From positions 1 through 24,269 of the forward strand of contig CAKSRC010000021.1 in NCBI GenBank assembly GCA_934486915.1: DNA of 24,269 nucleotides, read 5' to 3'. This document shows positions 1 to 7,297 of the stretch, piece after piece (the stretch's first letter is position 1; each line of letters begins with the position of its first letter). Both the position numbers and the translations under genes were made by a program. The notes beneath the pieces were generated by a model. It saw only the letters and a list, made by a program, of their open reading frames with translations, did not search any database and was not told where the DNA came from. This DNA is from an uncultured Eubacteriales bacterium (lineage in GTDB: Bacteria; Bacillota; Clostridia; Oscillospirales; Acutalibacteraceae).

Positions 1-40
1 ATCAATAAACATATATTGAAAAAAATTATTTTTCAAAATA

Positions 41-69
41 TTGACTTTAACTAAAAAACATGTCATAAT
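41..69 (+). promoter_or_regulatory. Sigma-A-type promoter of the DUF975 gene
   Basis: The -35 is TTGACT at 41-46, followed by a 17-base spacer and -10 CATAAT at 64-69. Transcription would begin near 76. That lies downstream of the ATG at 70, so it argues that the coding region starts at the later TTG (106). Confidence 0.6.
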
Positions 70-105
70 ATGTCCATATTAATATATAAAAAGGAGTTGT
101 TTATA

Positions 106-738
106 TTGAAAACACGTGCAGAATTAAAACTAATCGCAAAACAAAATTTTAAATCAAATTATTGGCTTTGCGTTGCAGCAGTAGCATTAACTATAATAGC
201 TGCAGCAATACTATCCGGTATCCCATACGCAGGCTTTCTTGCAATTCTATTTATAGTTTCACCATTGCAAATTGGTCTTTGTTCTTTCTTTTTGAAATTA
301 TCAAATCAAGAAAAGCCAGAAGTACTAACACCATTTAAAGACACATTTGATTCAAGCTATACAAAAAAACTTGGCGGATCATTATGGATGGGACTATGGA
401 TTTTCCTTTGGTCGTTACTATTCTTCATACCTGGCATAGTAAAAAGTTTTTCATATGCTATGACTCCATACATACTAGCAGACTGTCCTGAGGTTTCACC
501 TACAGAAGCATTAAAGATATCACAACGTATGATGAACGGTCACAAGGGTGAACTTTTCATGTTGCAATTAAGCTTTATTGGTTGGCATATACTAAGTGGT
601 TTGACATTTGGTCTTTTAACACTTTTCTATGTTGGACCTTATCTACAATCTACATCAGCTGAATATTATAAAAACTTACTTGAAGTTTCTATACAAAACG
701 GCACTGTATCTAAAGAAGAGCTTGGAAAAATTAACTAA
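106..738 (+). CDS. DUF975 family integral membrane protein
   Basis: This 210-residue membrane protein matches the DUF975 family, whose function is unknown. The N-terminus MKTRAELKLIAKQNF is typical of the family, as is the later stretch FIPGIVKSFSYAM followed by an ADCP/ISQRMMNG segment and LSFIGW. Four or five hydrophobic segments are visible, near residues 20-45, 50-65, 95-115 and 155-180. I chose the TTG at 106 because AAGGAG (91-96) stands 9 bases upstream and the homologous N-terminus begins there. An in-frame ATG at 70 would lie upstream of the predicted transcription start. The gene is monocistronic, with its own promoter and a terminator at 755-783. Related proteins are often annotated only as uncharacterised membrane proteins, and no substrate can be inferred. 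Confidence 0.88.
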   Translation: MKTRAELKLIAKQNFKSNYWLCVAAVALTIIAAAILSGIPYAGFLAILFIVSPLQIGLCSFFLKLSNQEKPEVLTPFKDTFDSSYTKKLGGSLWMGLWIFLWSLLFFIPGIVKSFSYAMTPYILADCPEVSPTEALKISQRMMNGHKGELFMLQLSFIGWHILSGLTFGLLTLFYVGPYLQSTSAEYYKNLLEVSIQNGTVSKEELGKIN

Positions 739-754
739 AATTTAGATAACGATT

Positions 755-790
755 AAAAGCGATGGTATTATACCATCGCTTTTGTTTTTG
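755..790 (+). terminator. Rho-independent terminator, probably bidirectional
   Basis: The stem AGCGATGGTA (758-767) pairs perfectly with TACCATCGCT (771-780) across a 3-base loop, extended by AAA/TTT. TTTTGTTTTTG follows on the plus strand. The inverted repeat is symmetric and sits between two convergent genes, so it may also end the minus-strand pyrophosphatase-like transcript, although the U-tract on that side is short. Confidence 0.9.
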
Positions 791-826
791 TATTACTATA
801 TATAAACATGTACTATAAACCAATCT

Positions 827-1183
827 CTAGTCAGCCCTATCTACAAATAAACCCTTCATGAGTGATGTGCGATTATGTGTTTTATATATAATCTCTTTTT
901 CCTTATTTGTACACCCTATTAATACTTTTATCTCTGAATCCTTTTTAGTTAAGTCAACCGTACAAATAATAGCGTCTACTCTCTTATCCTCCTTTGTACC
1001 AAGCCATATATCTATTCCGGATCCATCCATAGATGAAGTGTTCCTTAAATACCCATAATCAACCCCATAAATAAAATCATTATACCTTGGGTGAACGGAC
1101 CCCCTTGGTCTGTCAATCACTATTTCAGAGTTTTGAACTAATTCGTCTAACATATCCCAAAATTCATTGTTGTATTCTATCAT
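827..1183 (-). CDS. Inorganic pyrophosphatase-like short protein
   Basis: This 118-residue protein resembles the core of family I soluble pyrophosphatases. It has DRPRGS near residues 24-29, VDYGYLRNTSSMDG at 41-54 and GIDIW at 56-60. These correspond to the family's substrate-binding stretch, the DYGxxxxT segment and the DGDPxD metal site. Here the metal site reads D53-G-S-G-I-D58, so the middle aspartate is replaced. At about 118 residues it is also shorter than true family I enzymes (about 175). Similar short proteins are common in Clostridia and are named inorganic pyrophosphatase, but activity is uncertain. I chose the ATG at 1183 because AAGGGG (1196-1201) lies 12 bases upstream. An in-frame ATG at 1207 has no such site. 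It follows the DUF305 gene on the same strand after a gap of about 108 bases. Confidence 0.75.
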   Translation of the reverse strand: MIEYNNEFWDMLDELVQNSEIVIDRPRGSVHPRYNDFIYGVDYGYLRNTSSMDGSGIDIWLGTKEDKRVDAIICTVDLTKKDSEIKVLIGCTNKEKEIIYKTHNRTSLMKGLFVDRAD

Positions 1184-1291
1184 TATAATTTCTATCCCCT
1201 TAAACATTAAATTTTAATTCCATATTATAATAATTCATTCAATACTGTATAATCAACATCCTTATCAATTAAAGCTAATCTTCAAATATAT

Positions 1292-1855
1292 TTAAGTACA
1301 ACAAATCAATTGTTTCATCTCAATTACTCCCCTACTTTGTGACTTAATAATTGCCTTAGCTATTGGAACAAGTTCAGGGCAAATATCATAATTCAATAGA
1401 TTACGAGACATACGAATTGCACCCTCATGATGCGGAACCATCTCTAATATAAAATTTCGGTTTATGTTATTGCTAACACACGCATTTCTCATTTGTTTAA
1501 ACATCGTATCTATAATCCCTATAAAATTTCTTTGGTAACTGCACAAATCTGTCTTACTATTTTTTAAATCAGTGCACTTGTCTAATGCATTCTTCATATC
1601 CTCTATGCTTTTGGTTTGACTTTTTATAATATTGAGAGCTATATTCTCCAATGGTGTAAAACTTGTATACTGCAAAAGGTTTTTAGACATTTCTATTGCT
1701 GCCATATGATGTGGAATCATTTGAACAATAAAATTGTGTGAAATACTGTCTACAAGTTTAGCACTGGTCATACCTATAATCATTTCCTCCAATATTTCAT
1801 AAAAACGATTTAAGTAAGATATTGTATCGCAATCTAAGCTTTCTCTATTATACAT
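1292..1855 (-). CDS. Tandem DUF305 (HH-motif four-helix) protein
   Basis: This 187-residue protein contains two copies of the DUF305 signature. The first has MIPHHMAAIEMS at residues 46-57 and IIKSQ near 76-80. The second has MVPHHEGAIRMS at 139-150 and IIKSQ near 169-173. Each copy pairs an HH motif with a later Q..xxE.M helix, the pattern of ferritin-like, metal-associated DUF305 proteins. No signal peptide or membrane segment is visible, so the protein is probably cytoplasmic, whereas many relatives are exported. The ATG start has AGGTGA (1865-1870) 9 bases upstream. The function is unknown. Metal binding, possibly copper, is inferred from the family and not shown here. Confidence 0.8.
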   Translation of the reverse strand: MYNRESLDCDTISYLNRFYEILEEMIIGMTSAKLVDSISHNFIVQMIPHHMAAIEMSKNLLQYTSFTPLENIALNIIKSQTKSIEDMKNALDKCTDLKNSKTDLCSYQRNFIGIIDTMFKQMRNACVSNNINRNFILEMVPHHEGAIRMSRNLLNYDICPELVPIAKAIIKSQSRGVIEMKQLICCT

Positions 1856-1874
1856 TTTTCATTGTCACCTTCTA

Positions 1875-2192
1875 TTAATTGTAATGATAAGTCTATTACC
1901 ATCTTATGGAGGCAAAAAAGTTATGTTACCACGAAAACTGTTTACAAGCCTTTACTAGGAAGGGCCATTAATATAAGGTTTTGTCAAGCAATTAACTGCA
2001 TTACATGCTACAACAAATTAATCCTTAATCTAAATTATATACTAGAGTTAGGTGAGAATAAGCGCAGAAAAACTAAAAATTGAGGCGAGATAAGTAAACT
2101 AAAATAAAAAATCAGCCCCAAACGCGAAATGTGTATCTAGGTTCCCTACCGGTATTAATAATCATGGTAAATCTGCTAACCAACTCGCGTGT
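1875..2192. other. Gene-poor stretch between the DUF305 gene and tRNA-Leu
   Basis: I find no convincing coding region here. A 73-codon plus-strand frame from 1862 to 2083 has no recognisable product and overlaps the DUF305 ribosome-binding region. The last part (about 2111-2192) is visibly richer in G+C than its surroundings and contains an inverted repeat that could close a small folded RNA on the minus strand (see the separate entry). Confidence 0.5.
2122..2190 (-). other. Possible folded RNA or degenerate RNA-gene remnant
   Basis: Read on the minus strand, ACGCGAG (2190-2184) can pair with TTCGCGT (2128-2122), including one G-U pair, enclosing about 55 bases with several short GGT/ACC complementarities. 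On the plus strand the seventh pair would be A-C, so the minus orientation fits better. It lies just past the tRNA-Leu terminator. It is not a normal tRNA, because no T-loop signature is present. It matches no RNA family I can name. Confidence 0.2.
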
Positions 2193-2228
2193 AAAAACAA
2201 AAAGCCGTGCTCAAACTATGAACACGAC
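2193..2228 (-). terminator. Terminator of the tRNA-Leu gene
   Basis: On the minus strand GTCGTGTTC (2228-2220) pairs with GAGCACGGC (2212-2204) over nine pairs including two G-U wobbles. A 7-base loop separates the arms and TTTTTGTTTTT follows. Confidence 0.85.
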
Positions 2229-2246
2229 TTGCCTCCAGAGACTTTC

Positions 2247-2333
2247 TGGTGCCGGTGGTGGGACTCGAACCCACACGCCCTTTCAGACAACAGATTTTGA
2301 GTCTGTCTCGTCTGCCAATTCCGACACACCGGC
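2247..2333 (-). tRNA. tRNA-Leu (anticodon CAA), CCA encoded
   Basis: The minus-strand sequence folds as a class II tRNA. The acceptor is GCCGGTG paired with CACCGGC, the anticodon loop is CTCAAAA (anticodon CAA, reading UUG), there is an extra arm of about 15 bases, and the T-arm is GTGGG-TTCGAGT-CCCAC. The discriminator A is followed by an encoded CCA at 2249-2247. It has its own promoter (2370-2397) and terminator (2193-2228), so it is probably transcribed separately from the neighbouring tRNA-fMet. Confidence 0.96.
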
Positions 2334-2369
2334 TAATAACATATTTATGTAAAAAACTTACTGTATAAT

Positions 2370-2397
2370 ATTATACCATATTAAAAATAATAGTCAA
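2370..2397 (-). promoter_or_regulatory. Promoter of tRNA-Leu
   Basis: On the minus strand the -35 is TTGACT (2397-2392), the spacer is 16 bases, and the -10 is the consensus TATAAT (2375-2370). This lies about 35 bases upstream of the mature tRNA 5' end. Confidence 0.8.
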
Positions 2398-2461
2398 GTA
2401 TTTTCTTTAAGGTTTTGAGTTACAAATTTAAAATCACCAGTTTTAATAACTATATATAAGA

Positions 2462-2491
2462 AAAGTCACTTGAGTTAACTCAAGTGGCTTT
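2462..2491 (-). terminator. Terminator of the tRNA-fMet gene
   Basis: On the minus strand, AAAGCCACTTGAG and CTCAAGTGACTTT pair around a TTAA loop with a single C-A mismatch, followed by TTTCTTATA. The same element folds slightly better on the plus strand (a G-U pair instead of the mismatch). The only nearby transcription unit that needs it is the minus-strand tRNA. Confidence 0.75.
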
Positions 2492-2498
2492 ATTACTT

Positions 2499-2575
<77 letters not shown>

Positions 2576-2599
2576 ATATTTATTTCCGACTACTTTATT

Positions 2600-2628
2600 A
2601 GTATATACCATCCAAATTAAAATGTCAA
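2600..2628 (-). promoter_or_regulatory. Promoter of tRNA-fMet
   Basis: On the minus strand the -35 is the consensus TTGACA (2628-2623), the spacer is 17 bases, and the -10 is TATACT (2605-2600). The strength suits a stable-RNA gene. Confidence 0.82.
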
Positions 2629-2744
2629 GTGTTTTTTTAATATTTTTTTAATCAATATTTTAGGATAATAAAATCCACTTATTATATAGATATCAATCAC
2701 CAAAAATTTTAAATATCATATATCATTTTAAATTATTTATATAT

Positions 2745-2774
2745 AAGGAAAAGCGACAACCCAGGTGTTGCCGC
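2745..2774 (-). terminator. Terminator of the secreted beta-helix gene
   Basis: On the minus strand GCGGCAAC (2774-2767) pairs with GTTGTCGC (2760-2753), with one G-U pair, across ACCTGG. TTTTCCTTATAT follows. Confidence 0.85.
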
Positions 2775-2785
2775 TTATAAAACGC

Positions 2786-3799
2786 TTAATTAGGAACTAC
2801 CATAACCTCTTTTGCTGTTTTTCTACAAGATGGATCAACACTTCTTCCTAAATTATCAACAAGTTTATAACCATCTTTTATAATTTTATCTATGTTGCTG
2901 TTATCCCCCGCCTTAATCCAGATAGCCGTTTCGTCGCTTATAAATTGGCCACCCGAAATGGTTTTATCTAAACTTGCATAAGTAATCAACGCAGTTTTGT
3001 TGCTTATAAACCTACCTCCTGTTATATTTAATTCAGAAGTATTGCATACAACTGCAGCAAATAAATTATATTCATAGAAGTTTGAAGCAGTTACTACACC
3101 ACTATTTATGTTGGCAGAGCCGTTCATTACATATATCCCGTCTGTTCTCTTCGATCTAATGCTGCCGTTATTCATTGTAAAATTTCCTCTTGTATTATCC
3201 TTGCTGCCTACCCTAACCCCATCAAAGGTAGCATAAATAAAACCATTATTCATAACTACATTTGAATCATAGGAAATGTCCAACACCCCACTAACAGAAT
3301 CTGAATATATGCTGCCTCCATTAATTGTTACATCAGCATTCATAACTTCTATACCTTGAACGGACCCGCTATTTAGAACCAATGAGCCTCCTGTTAATCT
3401 GACAGCATAATTATTCACATCTGTTAAATACCTAATATATCCATTGCTATTCCTATTGCTGGCCTGTATAGTCAATTTTCCTGAAGATACTTGTATAATA
3501 TTTGATGATGTAAAATCCGCATTTAAGTTTTTACCGTTTAAATCAATAACCACATCTGGACAATTTATTTTAATACCATATTTAATCACAGCATTTTTAG
3601 TCAAAGTAATTTTATTATTATCTAGTTCTGCAACCTTCTTACCACCAATCGCATTATATACATCACTCGCACTTAAACAGTCTTGTAATTCCCCGGATTG
3701 TTGATCCGTAGCTGCAAATACCATTGGAACGGACGAAAATAACATAATCACTGATAAAGCAATAGCCGATAAATGTAATTTACCAATTTTTCTCTTCAT
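2786..3799 (-). CDS. Secreted beta-helix-like protein of unknown function
   Basis: This 337-residue protein begins with a clear signal peptide: basic MKRKIGK, a hydrophobic core, and a likely cut after VFA at residue 29. From about residue 65 the mature part consists of irregular short repeats rich in N, G, S and V, such as LNGKNLNA, LTGGSLVLNSGSV, INGGSIYSDS and MNNGSIRSK, ending near LDKTISGGQFISDETAIW. This is the look of a right-handed parallel beta-helix, as in pectate-lyase-like or adhesin-like surface proteins. No catalytic signature, sortase motif, S-layer domain or C-terminal membrane anchor is visible, so a free extracellular protein is most likely. The start is ATG with a GAGG site close upstream and a strong promoter at 3841-3869. 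It is monocistronic. Confidence 0.75.
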   Translation of the reverse strand: MKRKIGKLHLSAIALSVIMLFSSVPMVFAATDQQSGELQDCLSASDVYNAIGGKKVAELDNNKITLTKNAVIKYGIKINCPDVVIDLNGKNLNADFTSSNIIQVSSGKLTIQASNRNSNGYIRYLTDVNNYAVRLTGGSLVLNSGSVQGIEVMNADVTINGGSIYSDSVSGVLDISYDSNVVMNNGFIYATFDGVRVGSKDNTRGNFTMNNGSIRSKRTDGIYVMNGSANINSGVVTASNFYEYNLFAAVVCNTSELNITGGRFISNKTALITYASLDKTISGGQFISDETAIWIKAGDNSNIDKIIKDGYKLVDNLGRSVDPSCRKTAKEVMVVPN

Positions 3800-3840
3800 T
3801 CTAACTCAATTCCTCTAAGTTGTTATTGTTTATGTTATAA

Positions 3841-3869
3841 ATTATAACTTAGATTAAAAATAATGTAAA
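3841..3869 (-). promoter_or_regulatory. Promoter of the secreted beta-helix gene
   Basis: On the minus strand the -35 is TTTACA (3869-3864), the spacer is 17 bases, and the -10 is the consensus TATAAT (3846-3841). Confidence 0.75.
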
Positions 3870-3966
3870 TTACAATAACTAAATTTCTGTATTTTATACT
3901 AATATTACTATTATTGCTCTTCAATCATATTAATTTTAGCTATATATTTTTAGATAATTGTAACTT

Positions 3967-4212
3967 TTATTTTTCTATAGTCTTAAGAGCCTGGGCTAAC
4001 TGATCAGGGCACGATGTTCCCTTTCCTCTGCAGTTAATACCCTCTAGCTTTTCTATCGCATCTGATACATTCATTCCTTTAACCAATGAACATATTCCCT
4101 TTAAATTGCCGTCGCAGCCGCCCATAAACTTAACATTTTTTATTTTGTCTCCGTCAACCTCTATATCTATTTGCCTAGAGCATACACCTTTTGTTTTGTA
4201 AGTAAATTTCAT
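3967..4212 (-). CDS. TSCPD domain-containing protein (TIGR03905 family)
   Basis: This 81-residue cysteine-rich protein ends with the namesake motif TSCPD (residues 66-70). It has further cysteines at 11, 33, 41 and 61, in the context GGCDGNLKGICSLVKG that defines the TIGR03905 family. The spacing suggests metal or cluster binding, but the biochemical role is not known. I chose the ATG at 4212 because GGAG (4222-4225) lies 9 bases upstream. The ATG at 4227 overlaps that site and lacks its own. It follows the HAD phosphatase gene by about 37 bases on the same strand with no terminator between, so the two are probably cotranscribed. Confidence 0.88.
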   Translation of the reverse strand: MKFTYKTKGVCSRQIDIEVDGDKIKNVKFMGGCDGNLKGICSLVKGMNVSDAIEKLEGINCRGKGTSCPDQLAQALKTIEK

Positions 4213-4249
4213 ACAATACATCTCCATTCATAAAACTAAAAACTTATAT

Positions 4250-5095
4250 CTATTTTAAAACATATTTTTTTATAATCTCAGTTACACCACACTGCGTATT
4301 TGGTGGTGCAATATATTTGCCGTATATCTTCATATCCTCATTTGCATTTTCCATAACAAAGCTATATTTAGCCATCGAAAGCAACTCTATATCATTATAG
4401 AAATCACCAAACGCCATTGTTTCATCATAACCTACATTAAATTGCTTTTGTATATTTTGAAGAGCAACGCCCTTGTTTACCTTTTTATTCATTATATCAA
4501 GCCAATACTTTCCCGAGATTACCAAGCTTAGATCCTCATTTAAATAAGGAAAAAGTTTTTTATATGAGTTTTCGTGAGGTGTCCTGTTATCATAAATTCC
4601 AATTTTAAAGATATCATCATCTATATCTCTTAAATCTTCTACTATAAACCTATTGCTATAGTAGCTGTCAACTTCCTCGACCCATTCCGGCAAATCCAAT
4701 ATATATGCGCCTTTGGAACCGCAAAGTACGATATAGATATCATCTATATCGTAAAGAAGATCTATACATTTCTTTAGATGCTCTTTGGAAAGCACGTTTT
4801 TATACGTTATTTTACCATTTTCAACCACGCAGGCTCCATTCTCACAAATATAAGATATATGATCTGAGTAGGGCTGGAAGTTTTTATATAAAGTATAATA
4901 TGCTCTCCCGCTTGCCACAACAAAATGGGTACCGTTTTCTTCAAGCTTTTTTAATATATCAAAAAAATCATCAGGAAGAGAATGATCACTGTTTAACAGC
5001 GTGCCGTCCATATCGCTTGCAATTAATTTTACATTTGAAATTTCATCACTTAAATCATAGACGCCGTATTTATCAATATTGCTTATATGTTTCAA
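4250..5095 (-). CDS. Cof-type HAD-superfamily phosphatase
   Basis: This 281-residue protein has the four HAD motifs: nucleophile loop DMDGTLL (residues 28-34), motif II with SGR (62-64), a motif III lysine in MNKKVNKG (202-209), and GDFYND (230-235) as the acidic metal-binding motif IV. The C2B-type cap lies between motifs II and III, typical of Cof/YidA phosphatases that act on sugar phosphates or nucleotide-like substrates. The exact substrate cannot be told. About 20 residues precede the first strand, slightly longer than usual. The start is TTG, with AGAGGT 7 bases upstream. It is the first gene of a two-gene minus-strand unit with the TSCPD gene, divergent from thrS. Confidence 0.9.
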   Translation of the reverse strand: MKHISNIDKYGVYDLSDEISNVKLIASDMDGTLLNSDHSLPDDFFDILKKLEENGTHFVVASGRAYYTLYKNFQPYSDHISYICENGACVVENGKITYKNVLSKEHLKKCIDLLYDIDDIYIVLCGSKGAYILDLPEWVEEVDSYYSNRFIVEDLRDIDDDIFKIGIYDNRTPHENSYKKLFPYLNEDLSLVISGKYWLDIMNKKVNKGVALQNIQKQFNVGYDETMAFGDFYNDIELLSMAKYSFVMENANEDMKIYGKYIAPPNTQCGVTEIIKKYVLK

Positions 5096-5129
5096 AATAT
5101 CTACCTCTTTCTTAGACCTTAATATTTTT

Positions 5130-5138
5130 ATTATATCA
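5130..5138 (-). promoter_or_regulatory. Extended -10 promoter of the HAD/TSCPD unit
   Basis: On the minus strand TGATATAAT (5138-5130) is a TGnTATAAT extended -10, about 35 bases before the TTG start. No good -35 is visible at 16-18 bases upstream, which is common for extended -10 promoters. Confidence 0.45.
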
Positions 5139-5167
5139 TATTATTCTACAATTAGCACCCCAAAAAG

Positions 5168-5200
5168 GTTTAAATATTTATTTAAACTTATAAATATTTA
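5168..5200. repeat. Paired AT-rich palindromes between divergent promoters
   Basis: The palindromic decamer TAAATATTTA occurs at 5171-5180 and again at 5191-5200, exactly 20 bases (two helical turns) apart. The first copy lies inside a longer inverted repeat, GTTTAAATA (5168-5176) against TATTTAAAC (5179-5187). The placement between the HAD-unit and thrS promoters is operator-like, though AT-rich DNA gives such patterns by chance. Confidence 0.3.
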
Positions 5201-5252
5201 AATCAATTTAATAATTGTTCTATTAATAGAATTTTATAATATTTATTATCAC

Positions 5253-5281
5253 AAGACAAATCAATAAAAATGTGATATAAT
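5253..5281 (+). promoter_or_regulatory. Promoter of thrS
   Basis: The -10 is the consensus TATAAT (5276-5281), preceded by TGA to give an extended -10, with a weak -35 AAGACA (5253-5258) at 17 bases. The leader would be only about 55 bases. It carries a hairpin, ACTGAAA (5306-5312) with TTTCAGT (5320-5326), just before the ribosome-binding site, and has no room for a T-box. Confidence 0.6.
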
Positions 5282-5344
5282 TAATTATTATTAAATTTTT
5301 ATGATACTGAAAAAAACAGTTTCAGTTGTAAAGGGGAATACAAA

Positions 5345-7288
5345 ATGATTAGTGTTAAATTAAAAGGAAATATAATAAAGGAATATGAAAATGGCACCAC
5401 CATTTGTGATATTGCTAAATCCTTAGGTATGAGCCTTTATAAATCCGCATGTGCTGCTAAAGTAGATGGTAAAATTGTAGATCTAAGATCAACTTTAAAT
5501 AAGGATTGCTCCTTAGAAATACTCACATTTGACGATGAGGATGGCAAAAAAGCTTACTGGCATACAACATCTCATATAATGGCTCAAGCCGTAAAAAGGC
5601 TATTTCCTAATGCTATATTAGCTATAGGTCCGTCTATAAACTCCGGATTTTATTATGACTTTGACCTTGATACCCCGCTTACACCGGCTGATTTAGAGAA
5701 AATAGAAGCTGAAATGAAAAAAATAACAAAGGAAAATCTACCAATAGAATATTTCGAACTTTCTGCTGATGAAGCCATTAAGCTTATGGAGGAAAAAGGA
5801 CAAAAATATAAGGTAGAGCTTATAAAAGAACATAGCCAAAAAGGTGAAAATATTTCTTTTTATCGCCAAGGTGAATTTGAAGACCTTTGTGCAGGACCTC
5901 ACCTAATGTCGACAGGATTAGTCAAGGCTTTTAAGCTCACAAGCTGTACAGGGGCATATTGGAGAGGCGATTCTAAAAGTAAAATGCTTCAAAGAATATA
6001 TGGTATATCATTTCCTAAAACATCTATGCTTGAAGAACACCTAGTTGCAGTCGAAGAAGCCAAAAAAAGAGATCATAACAAACTTGGAAGAGAATTAGGG
6101 TTCTTTACTACTGTAGACTACATAGGTCAAGGTCTCCCTATCTTAATGCCAAAGGGTGCAAGAGTTATACAACTTTTACAACGTTTCGTTGAAGATGAAG
6201 AAGAAAAGCGAGGATATCTTCTAACTAAAACACCGTTTTTGGCTAAAAGGGACTTATATAAAATTTCAGGCCACTGGGACCATTACCGTGAGGGAATGTT
6301 TATCTTAGGTGATCCTGACAGTGAGGGTGAAGTTTTTGCTCTAAGACCTATGACTTGCCCATTCCAATTTCAAACATATCTTGCTAAACCAAGAAGCTAT
6401 AGGGACCTTCCAATGCGTTTAAACGAGACTTCTACCCTATTTAGAAACGAAGCAAGCGGCGAAATGCACGGTCTTATAAGAGTTAGACAGTTTACAATCT
6501 CAGAAGGTCATATTGCGTGTACTCCTGATCAACTTGAAGGCGAAGTATCGGATTGTATCGATCTTGCAAAATATATATTAAGGACATTAGGCCTTGAAAA
6601 TGATGTAACATACAGATTCTCTAAATGGGACGAAAATAACAAAGAAAAATATATTGGTACTGCGGAAGAATGGGAAACTGTTCAAAATCGTATGAGAGAA
6701 ATCCTCAACGACTTAAATATCACATATGTTGAAGCAGACGGAGAAGCAGCTTTCTATGGTCCTAAACTTGACATTCAAATGAAAAATGTACATGGCAAAG
6801 AGGACACAATAATAACTGTCCAAATCGACTTCCAATTGGCAGAACGATTCGGCATGACTTATATTGATGTTGACGGCCAAAAGAAATACCCTTATGTTAT
6901 ACATAGAACATCACTTGGCTGCTATGAAAGAACATTAGCTCTTCTTATAGAAAAATATGCGGGTGCTCTCCCAATGTGGCTAATGCCGGAGCAGGTTAGA
7001 ATTCTTCCTATAAGCGACAGGCTCTCAGATGAAGCTTTAAAACTCGAAAAGATGCTTAAAACAAAAGGCATTAGAGTATCTACTGATACACGTAGCGAAA
7101 AAGTAGGCTATAAAATAAGAGAAGCCCAACTTGAAAAGATTCCCTATATGTTGGTTATAGGCGATAAAGAAGTAGAAAATAATACAGTATCAGTTCGTTC
7201 AAGAGGCAGCTCACAAGTCGTCTCTATGCCTATAGATGAATTTATAGACATGGCTTTAAACGAAATAAATACAAAAGCAATTAAATAA
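5345..7288 (+). CDS. thrS: Threonyl-tRNA synthetase
   Basis: This 647-residue class II synthetase charges tRNA-Thr in the cytoplasm. In order it shows an N-terminal TGS domain (about 1-62), the editing domain with HTTSH (73-77) and CAGPH (182-186), and a catalytic core. The core holds the zinc cysteine in MTCPF (C338), motif 2 around TLFRNE (364-369), the zinc histidine in SEGH (H389) and motif 3 in HRTSLGCYERTLALLIE. A C-terminal anticodon-binding domain follows from about residue 545. Length and motif set are complete. The HRTS-GCYERT form of motif 3 is the variant I recall from Clostridia, not the HRA-GS-ERF form of E. coli. The ATG is preceded by AAGGGG at 8 bases. It is followed by a terminator at 7298-7347. 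No T-box leader is present. Confidence 0.98.
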   Translation: MISVKLKGNIIKEYENGTTICDIAKSLGMSLYKSACAAKVDGKIVDLRSTLNKDCSLEILTFDDEDGKKAYWHTTSHIMAQAVKRLFPNAILAIGPSINSGFYYDFDLDTPLTPADLEKIEAEMKKITKENLPIEYFELSADEAIKLMEEKGQKYKVELIKEHSQKGENISFYRQGEFEDLCAGPHLMSTGLVKAFKLTSCTGAYWRGDSKSKMLQRIYGISFPKTSMLEEHLVAVEEAKKRDHNKLGRELGFFTTVDYIGQGLPILMPKGARVIQLLQRFVEDEEEKRGYLLTKTPFLAKRDLYKISGHWDHYREGMFILGDPDSEGEVFALRPMTCPFQFQTYLAKPRSYRDLPMRLNETSTLFRNEASGEMHGLIRVRQFTISEGHIACTPDQLEGEVSDCIDLAKYILRTLGLENDVTYRFSKWDENNKEKYIGTAEEWETVQNRMREILNDLNITYVEADGEAAFYGPKLDIQMKNVHGKEDTIITVQIDFQLAERFGMTYIDVDGQKKYPYVIHRTSLGCYERTLALLIEKYAGALPMWLMPEQVRILPISDRLSDEALKLEKMLKTKGIRVSTDTRSEKVGYKIREAQLEKIPYMLVIGDKEVENNTVSVRSRGSSQVVSMPIDEFIDMALNEINTKAIK

Positions 7289-7297
7289 AGCAACCCT

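Noticed and set aside
10..40. Possible terminator of a gene left of the window (TTGAAAAA with TTTTTCAA)
   Set aside because: The stem is almost entirely A-T pairs and no further U-tract follows. It cannot be told from AT-rich background.
70..105. ATG at 70 as start of the DUF975 gene
   Set aside because: It lies upstream of the likely transcription start, and the ribosome-binding site and family N-terminus both point to TTG 106.
1862..2083. 73-codon plus-strand frame upstream of the DUF305 gene
   Set aside because: No recognisable product, no good ribosome-binding site at its start, and it overlaps the DUF305 ribosome-binding region on the other strand.
2122..2190. Reading the folded block as a functional tRNA
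   Set aside because: There is no T-loop TTCRANY, no plausible anticodon stem of five pairs and no CCA, despite a 7-pair closing stem.
2131..2352. 73-codon plus-strand frame
   Set aside because: It runs through the complement of tRNA-Leu and gives the familiar GAGGGTRTHT-type spurious peptide of antisense tRNA genes.
4705..5115. 136-codon plus-strand frame
   Set aside because: It lies antisense to the well-supported HAD phosphatase and has no coherent protein character.
5116..5344. T-box leader of thrS
   Set aside because: The space from the best -10 box to the ATG is too short and no T-box core sequence or terminator is visible.
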